Origin: Pseudomonas uvaldensis
Lineage (GTDB): Bacteria > Pseudomonadota > Gammaproteobacteria > Pseudomonadales > Pseudomonadaceae
DNA length: 64,000 nt
Assembly (NCBI RefSeq): GCF_021271205.1
Contig: NZ_JAIWKS010000009.1
Coordinates: 62,001 to 126,000 of the forward strand
Direction of reading: 5' to 3'
This document shows, one piece after another, positions 25,601-33,877 of the stretch. The notes under the pieces are model-generated. The model had not been told where the DNA came from. It ran no database searches and was given only the letters and a program-made list of their open reading frames with translations. A program made the position numbers and the translations under genes. The stretch's first letter is position 1, and each line of letters starts with the position of its first letter.

Positions 25601-25691
25601 AACAACAACAATGGTGATTCTGATGTCCGCTGCTCTACGTCCCGCTGCACCCCCTCCATCCGTCCGCCCCGTGTCTTACGTTCTGCGCTGA
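25601..25691 (+). promoter_or_regulatory. Possible Crc/Hfq site and leader peptide before citMHS
   Basis: AACAACAACAAT at 25601-25612 fits the AAnAAnAA catabolite-repression motif bound by Hfq/Crc in Pseudomonas mRNA leaders. It overlaps the start of a 26-codon open frame (25611-25691), which also holds an internal ATG at 25623. The frame encodes a proline-rich peptide (RPAAPPPSVRPVSYVLR) and stops 48 bp before the citMHS ATG. Citrate uptake is a typical catabolite-repressed function. The motif is seen; its use is inferred, and an Hfq site so far from the main start codon would act only if the leader is translated. Confidence 0.35.
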
Positions 25692-25739
25692 CCTGTCCGG
25701 TTCGCCTTTACCCGCCGCGCCACGCCTGGAGTATTTCCC

Positions 25740-27047
25740 ATGCTGACTTTCCTTGGCTTCGCCATGGTCATCACGTTCATGTTCCTGATCATGACCAAGC
25801 GCCTGTCCGCGCTGATCGCCCTGATCATCATTCCGATCCTGTTCGCTCTGTTCGGCGGTTTTGCGCCGAAGATCGGCCCGATGATGCTCGAAGGCATCAC
25901 CAAGCTCGCGCCCACTGGCGTGATGCTGATGTTCGCCATTCTCTATTTCGCCCTGATGATCGACTCCGGCCTGTTCGACCCGGCCGTGCGCAAGATCCTC
26001 AAGCTGGTCAAGGGCGACCCGCTGAAAGTTTCGGTCGGCACCGCCGTTCTGGCGCTCGTCGTTTCCCTCGATGGTGACGGCGCGACCACTTATATGATCT
26101 GTGTGGCCGCCATGCTGCCGCTCTACAGCCGCATCGGCATGAGCCCACGGATCATGGCCGGCTTGATCATCCTCGCCGGCGGCGTGATGAACATGACCCC
26201 TTGGGGCGGCCCGACCGCTCGTGCGGCCAGTGCACTGCATGTGGATCCATCCGACATCTTCGTGCCAATGATTCCTGCGATGGCGTTCGGCGTCGTGGCC
26301 ATCCTGGTGATTGCCTATCTGTACGGTAAACGCGAACGTGCACGCCTGGGGGAACTGCACCTGGTGGGCGATGAAATCGACCACAGCGAAATCAGCGTTT
26401 CCCAATTCCCCGACGCCCGTCGTCCGAAACTGATCTGGTTCAACGGCGCGCTGACCCTGGGCCTGATGTGCACCCTGATCGCCGGCCTGCTGCCGCTACC
26501 GGTGCTGTTCATGGTGGCCTTCAGTATCGCGATGATCGTCAACTACCCTTGCCTGCAGCAGCAGAAGGACCGCGTTGCGGCGCATGCCGGTAGCGTATTG
26601 GCGGTGGTCGGGTTGATTTTCGCGGCGGGTATCTTCACCGGCATTCTGTCCGGTACCGGCATGGTCGATGCCATGTCCAAGAGCCTGCTGGCGGTGATCC
26701 CGGACTTCCTCGGCCCGTACCTGGCGGTCATCACCGCCCTGGCGAGCATGCCGTTCACTTTCTTCATGTCGAACGATGCATTTTATTACGGAGTGTTACC
26801 GGTTCTCGCCGAAGCCGCCAGTCACTATGGCATCTCGCCTGTTGAAATGGCCCGTGCCTCGATCGTCGGCCAGCCCGTGCACCTGTTGAGCCCGCTGGTT
26901 CCGTCCACCTACCTGCTGGTGGCCCTGGCCGGGATCGAATTCGGCGATCACCAGCGCTTCACCTTGAAGTGGGCAGTATTGGTTTGCCTGTGCATAATGT
27001 TCGCCGCCTTGCTGATGGGGATCTTTCCGCTGTTCAGCACTCTATAA
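25740..27047 (+). CDS. CitMHS-family citrate-metal/proton symporter
   Basis: A 435-residue inner-membrane transporter that imports citrate complexed with Mg2+ or Ca2+. About 11-12 hydrophobic segments are present. Family motifs are FALFGGFAPKIGPMMLEGI near the N-terminus, LVVSLDGDGATTYMICVAAMLPLY, GVMNMTPWGGPTARAA and PFTFFMSNDAFYYGVLPVLAEAA. The start has TGGAG about 8 nt upstream. The leader carries a possible catabolite-repression site. TerC follows 74 bp later in the same direction, probably as a separate unit. Confidence 0.93.
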   Translation: MLTFLGFAMVITFMFLIMTKRLSALIALIIIPILFALFGGFAPKIGPMMLEGITKLAPTGVMLMFAILYFALMIDSGLFDPAVRKILKLVKGDPLKVSVGTAVLALVVSLDGDGATTYMICVAAMLPLYSRIGMSPRIMAGLIILAGGVMNMTPWGGPTARAASALHVDPSDIFVPMIPAMAFGVVAILVIAYLYGKRERARLGELHLVGDEIDHSEISVSQFPDARRPKLIWFNGALTLGLMCTLIAGLLPLPVLFMVAFSIAMIVNYPCLQQQKDRVAAHAGSVLAVVGLIFAAGIFTGILSGTGMVDAMSKSLLAVIPDFLGPYLAVITALASMPFTFFMSNDAFYYGVLPVLAEAASHYGISPVEMARASIVGQPVHLLSPLVPSTYLLVALAGIEFGDHQRFTLKWAVLVCLCIMFAALLMGIFPLFSTL

Positions 27048-27121
27048 AAGCAATACTCGCTGCGTCGCTTTTTCGTACTGAACGGAGCGACGCGGCCTAA
27101 CACTCGCTCAAAGGAACTCAC

Positions 27122-27889
27122 ATGGAATGGCTGATCAACCCGGAAATCTGGGTTGCCTTCTTTACCCTGACGGCCCTGGAGATCGTCCTGGGCATCGATA
27201 ACATCATCATGATTTCGATCCTGGTCAGCCGCATGCCCAAGCACATGCAGGCGCGCACCCGGATCTTCGGTCTGGCCCTGGCCATGATCACCCGGATCCT
27301 GTTGTTGCTGTCCATCACTTGGGTGATGCGCCTGACCGCCGATCTGTTTGAATTGTTCGGCCAAGGCATTTCCGGTCGCGACCTGATCCTGTTCTTCGGT
27401 GGCCTGTTCCTGCTGTGGAAAAGCTCCCAGGAGATGTACCACGCGCTGGAAGGCGAAGATGAAAGCAGCGACGAGCCTTCGGGCAAGGGCGGCAACTTCC
27501 TCTACACCATCATCCAGATCGCGATCATCGACATTGTCTTCTCCCTGGATTCGGTCATCACCGCCGTGGGCATGGTTTCCCATGTACCGGTGATGGTCGC
27601 GGCGATCATCGTGGCCGTGCTGGTCATGATGCTGGCCTCGGGCACTATCAGCACATTCATCGACAAGCACCCGTCGCTGAAGATGCTGGCGCTGTCGTTC
27701 CTGCTGGTGGTCGGTACCGTGCTGATCGCCGAATCGTTCGATGTGCATGTGCCAAAAGGCTATGTCTATTTCGCCATGGCGTTCTCCCTGGCGGTGGAAG
27801 CCATCAACATCAAGATGCGCACCACGATTGCACGCAAGCGCAAGCAACAGGATCCGGTGAAACTGCGCAAGGATGTTCCGGGTCAGTAA
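27122..27889 (+). CDS. TerC-family integral membrane protein
   Basis: A 255-residue membrane protein of the TerC/YgdQ family with about seven hydrophobic segments. The family signature is ALEIVLGIDNIIMISI (conserved Asp near residue 24), repeated in the second half as IVFSLDSVITAVGMV. TerC proteins are linked to tellurite resistance and, more recently, to Mn2+ efflux for exported metalloproteins. No other ter genes are here, so a metal-efflux role is more likely. A clean rho-independent terminator follows at 27911. Confidence 0.92.
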   Translation: MEWLINPEIWVAFFTLTALEIVLGIDNIIMISILVSRMPKHMQARTRIFGLALAMITRILLLLSITWVMRLTADLFELFGQGISGRDLILFFGGLFLLWKSSQEMYHALEGEDESSDEPSGKGGNFLYTIIQIAIIDIVFSLDSVITAVGMVSHVPVMVAAIIVAVLVMMLASGTISTFIDKHPSLKMLALSFLLVVGTVLIAESFDVHVPKGYVYFAMAFSLAVEAINIKMRTTIARKRKQQDPVKLRKDVPGQ

Positions 27890-27910
27890 CGGTATGGGGC
27901 AATGAACGAA

Positions 27911-27933
27911 GGGGCTCTTGGAGCCCCTTTTTT
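27911..27933 (+). terminator. Rho-independent terminator of the TerC gene
   Basis: GGGGCTC-TTG-GAGCCCC followed by TTTTTT, 22 bp after the TerC stop. Confidence 0.93.
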
Positions 27934-27966
27934 CATGCCCGCTGAAAGGCAGGGCTGAATGAATAA

Positions 27967-28058
27967 CCTGTGGGAGCGGGCTTGCTCGCGAATGCGGTAT
28001 GTACGACCCATTTTCATCAACTGGCCCACCGCTTCGCGAGCAAGCCCGCTCCCACAGG
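27967..28058. repeat. Perfect inverted pair of REP units
   Basis: Two 26-bp REP units (27967-27992 and 28033-28058) are exact reverse complements with a 40-bp spacer. They fill most of the 325-bp gap between the TerC terminator and the Na/Pi gene; the rest (28059-28214) is AT-richer and should hold the promoter of that gene. Confidence 0.88.
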
Positions 28059-28214
28059 GGTAGTTGCGGTGTTTTTATGACAGATTTGTTTCAATCGATT
28101 CTTTAGCTGTGCAATGCTGGCGTCCGGACCTTTCGCCAACTAAATCTTTAAGTACAAGTAAAACGAAGTGGCACCGTCAATTTGTCCCTTTGGGACGCTA
28201 ACAGGGGGCTTCTC

Positions 28215-29873
28215 ATGCTGACCCTGCTCAATTTGCTCTCCGCCGTGGCCCTGCTGATCTGGGGCACGCACATCGTCCGTACCGGCATCCTGCGGGTCTA
28301 TGGCACGAACCTGCGGCACGTCATCGGACAGAACATGTCCAGGCGCTGGCTGGCTTTCATTGCGGGAATCATGGTCACGGCCATGGTCCAGAGCAGCAAT
28401 GCCACGGCCATGCTCGTCACCTCCTTCGTCGGCCAGGGACTGATGGCGTTGACCCCCGCCCTGGCAACCATGCTCGGCGCCGATGTCGGTACGGCGCTGA
28501 TGGCACGAGTGCTGACCCTGGACCTGTCGTGGCTGTCACCGCTGCTGATCTTCCTTGGGGTGATCTTTTTCCTGTCGCGCAAACAAACCCGTGTCGGGCA
28601 GATGGGTCGGGTCAGCATCGGCCTGGGCCTGATCATCCTGGCGCTGCAATTGATCGTCGAAGCCGCCACGCCCATTACTCACGCTCAAGGCGTGAAAGTG
28701 ATCTTCGCCTCGTTGACCGGCGACATCCTCCTCGACGCGCTGGTCGGTGCCCTGTTTGCGATGATTTCCTACTCCAGCCTCGCCGCCGTGTTGTTGACCG
28801 CGACCCTGGCAGGCGCCTCGGTGATCAGCCTGCCGGTGGCCATTGGTCTTGTGATCGGCGCCAACATTGGCAGCGGCGTGCTGGCGTTCCTCAGCACCAG
28901 CATGCAGAACGCCGCGGGACGTCAGGTGGCATTGGGTAGCCTGCTGTACAAGCTGATTGGCTTGTTGCTGATCATCCCGGTGCTCGATCCGCTGGTAGGC
29001 TGGCTCGATAGCCTGGACTTCAGCCCTCAGGAAACGGTCATCGGCTTCCACCTGCTCTACAACTCGGTGCGTTGCCTGGTGCTGCTGCCCAGCGTCGCCC
29101 CCATGGCGAGGCTGTGCGCCTGGCTGCTGCCGGAGCGCCCGGACACCAACGGCACGGTCAAACCACGCCATCTGGACCCGGCCGCCCTCGCCACACCGAG
29201 CCTGGCCCTGGCCAACGCGGCCCGGGAAACCCTGCGCATGGGCGATCAGATCGAAAACATGCTCGAAGCCATGCTCGACGTGTTGCACGGCCAACAGACG
29301 GCCGTTACCCAGGAGTTACGGCGCGTAAGCGATGACGTCGAAGCCCTGTGCAGCGCCATCAAGTTGTACATGGCCCAGATGCCCCGCGAAGACCTGAGTG
29401 AGCAGGACAGCCGCCGATGGGCGGAAATCATCGAGCTGGCGATCAACCTGAAGCTGGCGAGCGACCTCATCGAACGCATGCTGCGCAAGGTCCAGCAACA
29501 GAAGACCTCGCAGCGTCGCTCCTTTTCCGACGTGGGCCTGGAAGAACTGGCAGGGCTGCACAGCCACTTGATCGCCAACCTGCGGCTGGGCCTGTCGGTG
29601 TTTCTCAGCGCCGACCGGGAAAGCGCCCGTCAGTTGCTGCGCGAGAAACGTCGCTTTCGCGCGCAGGAAAGACGAATGGCCCACGCCCACGTCAGCCGTT
29701 TGCATAGAAAGGTCGTACAAAGCCTGGAAACCAGTTCCCTGCACCTGGAGTTGATCGCTGACATGAGGCGCCTCAATTCCCTCTTCTGCGGCAGTGCCTA
29801 TGTCGTGTTGGAGACCTCGGAGATCGGTGCCCTGGCGGCAGATGAAATTTCGGACATCACCCACTCGCCTTGA
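28215..29873 (+). CDS. Na+/phosphate cotransporter (NptA/PhoU type)
   Basis: A 552-residue protein from the ATG at 28215 (MLTLLNLLSAVALLIWG, with AGGGGG upstream). The N-terminal Na/Pi-cotransporter II domain has the two QSSN/S-type repeats (MVQSSNATAMLVTSFVGQG and MISYSSLAAVLLTATLAGA) within about eight membrane segments. The C-terminal cytosolic PhoU-like helical domain runs from about residue 340. In the second repeat the usual Gln-Ser-Ser is Tyr-Ser-Ser, which may alter ion binding. It imports phosphate with Na+. The family call is secure. Confidence 0.9.
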   Translation: MLTLLNLLSAVALLIWGTHIVRTGILRVYGTNLRHVIGQNMSRRWLAFIAGIMVTAMVQSSNATAMLVTSFVGQGLMALTPALATMLGADVGTALMARVLTLDLSWLSPLLIFLGVIFFLSRKQTRVGQMGRVSIGLGLIILALQLIVEAATPITHAQGVKVIFASLTGDILLDALVGALFAMISYSSLAAVLLTATLAGASVISLPVAIGLVIGANIGSGVLAFLSTSMQNAAGRQVALGSLLYKLIGLLLIIPVLDPLVGWLDSLDFSPQETVIGFHLLYNSVRCLVLLPSVAPMARLCAWLLPERPDTNGTVKPRHLDPAALATPSLALANAARETLRMGDQIENMLEAMLDVLHGQQTAVTQELRRVSDDVEALCSAIKLYMAQMPREDLSEQDSRRWAEIIELAINLKLASDLIERMLRKVQQQKTSQRRSFSDVGLEELAGLHSHLIANLRLGLSVFLSADRESARQLLREKRRFRAQERRMAHAHVSRLHRKVVQSLETSSLHLELIADMRRLNSLFCGSAYVVLETSEIGALAADEISDITHSP

Positions 29874-29933
29874 ACGTCTGGCTCATTGTCCAGTCAACAA
29901 GGTTGGACTGTCAGCCGCCAGGATGCTCAACTT

Positions 29934-31310
29934 ATGCGTGGTCTGTTACTCGCCCTCCTCTTGTCAGCCTCGCTGCCCGTGCCGGCCCTGGATCGGTTCC
30001 AGGTCGAAGGGTATGCGCTGCCCAACGGTATGCAGTTGCTGCTCAAACCGGGCAGCGAACGCGGGCATGTCGCGATCCGGCTGGTGATCGGCGTGGGCCT
30101 GGACGATTTCAGCTGCGCCGACAAGGAACTGCCGCACCTGCTCGAACATGCGCTGTTCAGCGGTGTCGATGGTGAGGACGAGGGAGCGCTGGAGGAGCGC
30201 ATGCAGGCGTTGGGCGGCGAGTGGAACGCCTTTACGAGCAACGCTGACACCACGTTCGTGATCGAGGCGCCGGCCCGCAACCAGCGCAAGGTGCTGGATT
30301 TGCTCCTGTCGGTACTGACCCGCACCCGTATCGACGACAAAGCCCTGGAGGCCGCCAAGCGGGTGGTCGAGCGCGAGGATGGCGGGCATTACACCCACCT
30401 GCAACGCTGGCTCGATCGTCAGGATCTCGGCCACAAGGCCAGCAACCAGCTGGCGGTGGAGCTGGGCCTGCGTTGCGCGGAACGGGCCGAGGTGGCGCAG
30501 CATACGCTCGCCCGGCTCGAGCAGGTGCGCAAAACCTGGTACGCACCGAACAACATGACCCTGATCGTGGTCGGTGATCTCGACCGCCTGCTGCCGGCCT
30601 ATCTGGAACGTACCTTTGGCGCGCTCGAACCCGTCGAACCCAGCACCCATAGGCCGTTGCCGCAGATCCGCTACAGCGCCGTCACCAAGCGCAACCTGAC
30701 TCACGGCCTGGTGGGCGACGGCGCCAAGCTGCACTGGCTATTCCCCGAACCGGTGCTGGACCAGCAACACGACGAAACCTTCGACCTGCTCAAGGATTAC
30801 CTGGACTGGGCACTCTACCGCCAGATGCGCCTGACGCACGGCCTGTCCTATGGCCCTTGGGCGGAGCGGGAAGTATTCGGTGGTGTTGGCTTCCTCAGCC
30901 TGAACGCAGACCTGGCCCGCGAGGACCTTCCGGAAGCCGAACAGGCGCTCGAGGCATTGCGCAACACCTTGCTCAAGGACGGGCTGGATCCCGACACGTT
31001 CATGCGCATCAAACGCGCGGCTATCGCCCACCAGTCCTGGGCGGTTCAAGGCAACAGCGCCCTGGCCGACTATTACTGGAGTGCCCTGGCCGATTATGAC
31101 GACGGCCACTTCGCCAACCCCGCCGTGCGCTTGCAGGCGGTGAGCCTTGAACAGGCCAACCAGGCCCTGGGCGAATTGCTCAAGGATCCGGGTTACTTGC
31201 GTATCGAGAAGCCACTGCTCAGCGACGATGAGCTGGTGTGGGGGTTGGGCGGTTTGCTGGGGTTGTTGCTGTTGGGATTGGTGGTGTGGCGGGTGCGTCA
31301 CAAGAATTGA
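29934..31310 (+). CDS. Membrane-anchored M16 zinc peptidase
   Basis: A 458-residue single-unit M16 (pitrilysin-like) protein. It has a signal peptide (MRGLLLALLLSASLPVPALD). The inverted zinc motif HLLEH lies in ADKELPHLLEHALFSG, and the third ligand Glu is about 75 residues on, in AAKRVVEREDGG. The C-terminus has a transmembrane helix (LVWGLGGLLGLLLLGLVVW) and a basic tail (RVRHKN). It should be periplasmic and anchored in the inner membrane. Most M16 proteins act as two-domain pairs; no partner gene is adjacent. It starts 60 bp after the Na/Pi gene in the same direction. The substrate is unknown. Confidence 0.87.
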   Translation: MRGLLLALLLSASLPVPALDRFQVEGYALPNGMQLLLKPGSERGHVAIRLVIGVGLDDFSCADKELPHLLEHALFSGVDGEDEGALEERMQALGGEWNAFTSNADTTFVIEAPARNQRKVLDLLLSVLTRTRIDDKALEAAKRVVEREDGGHYTHLQRWLDRQDLGHKASNQLAVELGLRCAERAEVAQHTLARLEQVRKTWYAPNNMTLIVVGDLDRLLPAYLERTFGALEPVEPSTHRPLPQIRYSAVTKRNLTHGLVGDGAKLHWLFPEPVLDQQHDETFDLLKDYLDWALYRQMRLTHGLSYGPWAEREVFGGVGFLSLNADLAREDLPEAEQALEALRNTLLKDGLDPDTFMRIKRAAIAHQSWAVQGNSALADYYWSALADYDDGHFANPAVRLQAVSLEQANQALGELLKDPGYLRIEKPLLSDDELVWGLGGLLGLLLLGLVVWRVRHKN

Positions 31311-31334
31311 CCCCAGGATAAACCGTGCCACCTC

Positions 31335-31359
31335 ATCGGGGGCAAGCCTTGCTCCCACA
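31335..31359. repeat. REP unit
   Basis: A single REP unit (ATCGGGGGCAAGCCTTGCTC core) after the M16 peptidase gene. Confidence 0.7.
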
Positions 31360-31457
31360 AGACAAATCCCTTCTACCCCAAGAGCATGCTCGTCACATCG
31401 AGGTTCGGACGATACTCTGTCAGGGATATTTCCTACGACTTACTGTGAAACCGCCTA

Positions 31458-32465
31458 ATGCAGACCCTGACTCACTACATCCAGCGCATCCTTGAATTGA
31501 TGAAGCGCTACCCAGGGGTCATTGCGCTCGGGGGCTTCATCTCCGGTGTCGGCAGTTTCATGCTGGTGGACCGCCAGCAGAGCCTGGCCAGTTGGATCTC
31601 GGTCATGATGCTGGTGAGCTGGCTCTGGCTGATGTTGGAAAACAGCCTGACCCGTCTGTTCACCCGGGTTTTCAAGCGGGAAATACCCCAGCCGCTGTTG
31701 CGTTACGCCACGCAAATGATTCACCAGGAGAGTCTGTTTTTCGTCCTGCCGTTTTTCTTCATCACCACTACCTGGAACAGCAGCCAACTTCTTTTCACCG
31801 GCCTGCTCGGTGCGGCGGCCTTGGTTTCGATCATCGATCCGCTGTATTACAAATGGTTGGCTCCCCGACGCTGGGCGTTCCTGGCACTGCACACGCTGAC
31901 GCTGTTCGCCGCCCTGCTCACGGCGCTGCCCATCATTCTTCATCTGACCACCGACCAGAGCTTCAAACTGGCGCTGGGCATTGCGATGCTGTTGTCGTTC
32001 CCGAGCCTGGCCTCGATCTTCCCCATCCGCACCGTGCGCAACGCATTGGCGATTCTCTGCATCACCGTGGGCATTGGCGCCGCCGGATGGCTGCTGCGCT
32101 CCTGGGTGCCGCCGGCCACGCTGTGGATGACCGAAGTGGCGATCAGCACCCAATTGGAGGACCGTACGCCGGGCGCCAGCCTCAAGGAAGTCCCGGCCGC
32201 CCAGATTCGCGGCAACGGTCTGTTCGCGTACACCGCCATCAATGCGCCACGGGGTCTGGATGAGCGGATCTGGCACGTCTGGCAGTTCAACGGCAAGGAA
32301 GTGGACCGCATCGCCCTGGATATCCATGGCGGGCGCAAGGAAGGCTATCGCGCCTGGACCCACAAGCAGAACTTCCCGGACAACCCCACGGGCAACTGGC
32401 AAGTGCGGGTGCTGACCGACAATGGGCAGATGCTTGGCGTGTTGCGGTTCAAGGTGACGGACTGA
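31458..32465 (+). CDS. DUF5924-family membrane protein with DUF2914 domain
   Basis: A 335-residue protein. The N-terminal part has about six membrane segments, spanning residues 20-220. The C-terminal periplasmic domain (about 225-335) matches DUF2914, with HVWQFNGKEVDRIALDIHGG, EGYRAWTHKQNFPDNPTGNW and VRVLTDNGQMLGVLRFKV. The pattern resembles proteins annotated as DUF5924. The function is unknown; DUF2914 is a beta-sandwich thought to bind sugar or envelope parts. It stands alone between REP units, and it ends close to the convergent SpmAB gene. Confidence 0.8.
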   Translation: MQTLTHYIQRILELMKRYPGVIALGGFISGVGSFMLVDRQQSLASWISVMMLVSWLWLMLENSLTRLFTRVFKREIPQPLLRYATQMIHQESLFFVLPFFFITTTWNSSQLLFTGLLGAAALVSIIDPLYYKWLAPRRWAFLALHTLTLFAALLTALPIILHLTTDQSFKLALGIAMLLSFPSLASIFPIRTVRNALAILCITVGIGAAGWLLRSWVPPATLWMTEVAISTQLEDRTPGASLKEVPAAQIRGNGLFAYTAINAPRGLDERIWHVWQFNGKEVDRIALDIHGGRKEGYRAWTHKQNFPDNPTGNWQVRVLTDNGQMLGVLRFKVTD

Positions 32466-32482
32466 AGGCCCTGTGGGCCTTA

Positions 32483-32509
32483 ATCGCGGGCAAGCCTTGC
32501 TCCCACAGG
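32483..32509. repeat. REP unit between convergent genes
   Basis: A complete REP unit fills the 45-bp gap between the convergent stops of the DUF5924 gene and the SpmAB-like gene. Confidence 0.78.
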
Positions 32510-32510
32510 T

Positions 32511-33740
32511 TCAACCAAAGAACCAGTAACAAACCCCAATAGCCCCCAGCACACCGGCCAACTCGGCCAGCAACGCACAGCCCACCGCATGCCTCGCCCG
32601 CTGGATACCCACAGCACCGAAGTAGACCGCCAGCACATAGAACGTGGTTTCGGTACTGCCCTGGATCGTGGCGGCCACCAGGGCCGGAAAGCTGTCCACG
32701 CCGGACGTCTTCATGGTTTCGATCAGCATCGCCCGGGCGGCGCTGCCGGAGAACGGCTTGACCATGGCGGTCGGTAACGCGTCGACGAAACGGGTGTCCC
32801 ATCCAGCCCACTGCACCAGGTGCCGGATGCCGTCCAGGCCGAAATCCAGCGCCCCCGAGGCACGCAGCACGCCGACGGCGCAGAGCATCGCCACCAGGTA
32901 CGGCAACAGGTTCTTGGCAACGTCGAACCCTTCCTTGGCGCCTTCGACGAAGGCTTCATAGACCTTGACCTTGCGCAGCGCGCCGATCACCAGGAACAGG
33001 ATGATCAGGCCGAACAAGGTCAGGTTGCCCAGGATCGACGACAAACTCGCCAACGCCGTGGCCGAGAGCGTTGCCAGCAGCGCCATGAAACCGCCCAATA
33101 CCAGCGCGCCAGGAACCAGGTAGGCCAGCACCACGGGGTCCCACAGGCGAAGGCGTTGCACCACCGCCACCGACAACAGCCCCACCAGGGTCGAACAACT
33201 GGTGGCGAGCAGAATCGGCAGGAATACCAGGGTCGGATCAGGTGCGCCTTGCTGGGCGCGGTACATGAAGATCGTGACCGGCAACAGCGTCAGCGAGGAC
33301 GCGTTGAGCACCAGGAACAGAATCTGCGCATTGCTGGCTGCGGTCGGGCTCGGGTTCAAGTCCTGAAGGGCACGCATCGCCTTCAGGCCAATGGGGGTGG
33401 CGGCATTGTCCAGCCCCAGGCCATTGGCGGCGAAGTTGAGGGTAATCAGGCCGATGGCCGGGTGTCCGGGCGGCACTTCCGGCATCAAGCGCAAGAACAG
33501 CGGGCCAAGGGCCTTGGCCAGCCAGTCGACGATGCCGGCCTTTTCGGCGATCCGCAGGAAGCCCAACCATAAGGTGAGGGTGCCGAACAACAGGACCATG
33601 ACCTCTACCGACAGCTTGGCCATGGCAAAAATGCTTTCCACCATCGCCGCGAAGATCCCGGCGTTGCCGCCGACCAGCCACTGCATCAGCGCCGACACGG
33701 CCGCCACGATAAAGAAGCCAAGCCACAGGCCATTGAGCAT
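32511..33740 (-). CDS. Fused SpmA/SpmB-type nucleoside-recognition membrane protein
   Basis: A 409-residue inner-membrane protein with two Gate (nucleoside-recognition) domains. The first half (residues 1-200, SpmA-like) has NFAANGLGLDNAATPIGLKAM and NAQILFLVLNASSLTLLPVT. The second half (about 250-409, SpmB-like) has DGIRHLVQWAGWDTRFVDALPTAMVKPFSGSAARAM and PALVAATIQGSTETTFYVLAVYFGAVG. In Bacillus SpmA and SpmB are separate and help dehydrate spores. Here they are fused in a non-spore former, where the role is unknown. It is a stand-alone gene. Confidence 0.88.
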   Translation of the reverse strand: MLNGLWLGFFIVAAVSALMQWLVGGNAGIFAAMVESIFAMAKLSVEVMVLLFGTLTLWLGFLRIAEKAGIVDWLAKALGPLFLRLMPEVPPGHPAIGLITLNFAANGLGLDNAATPIGLKAMRALQDLNPSPTAASNAQILFLVLNASSLTLLPVTIFMYRAQQGAPDPTLVFLPILLATSCSTLVGLLSVAVVQRLRLWDPVVLAYLVPGALVLGGFMALLATLSATALASLSSILGNLTLFGLIILFLVIGALRKVKVYEAFVEGAKEGFDVAKNLLPYLVAMLCAVGVLRASGALDFGLDGIRHLVQWAGWDTRFVDALPTAMVKPFSGSAARAMLIETMKTSGVDSFPALVAATIQGSTETTFYVLAVYFGAVGIQRARHAVGCALLAELAGVLGAIGVCYWFFG

Positions 33741-33791
33741 TGGTTAATCCCCCGGAAGATGTCGGGAATGATAGCGGGGCTGGCAGAAACG

Positions 33792-33818
33792 ACAAACCCC
33801 GGATTTCCCGGGGTTTGT
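33792..33818. terminator. Hairpin between gltP and the SpmAB gene
   Basis: ACAAACCCCGG and CCGGGGTTTGT are 11-bp perfect arms with a 5-nt loop, 60 bp after the gltP stop. It looks like a terminator for gltP on the minus strand, though only a short T run follows. Confidence 0.65.
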
Positions 33819-33830
33819 TCAGAGGACCCC

Positions 33831-33855
33831 TTCGCGAGCAAGCTTTGCTCCCGAT
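33831..33855. repeat. REP half unit
   Basis: A REP-like unit starting TTCGCGAGCAAGCTTTGCTC directly after the gltP terminator hairpin. Confidence 0.65.
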
Positions 33856-33877
33856 GGGCCTTTGAGGCCTTAATGCC

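Noticed and set aside
25400..26077. A 225-codon frame before and over the CitMHS gene
   Set aside because: It runs through REP sequence and overlaps CitMHS in another frame.
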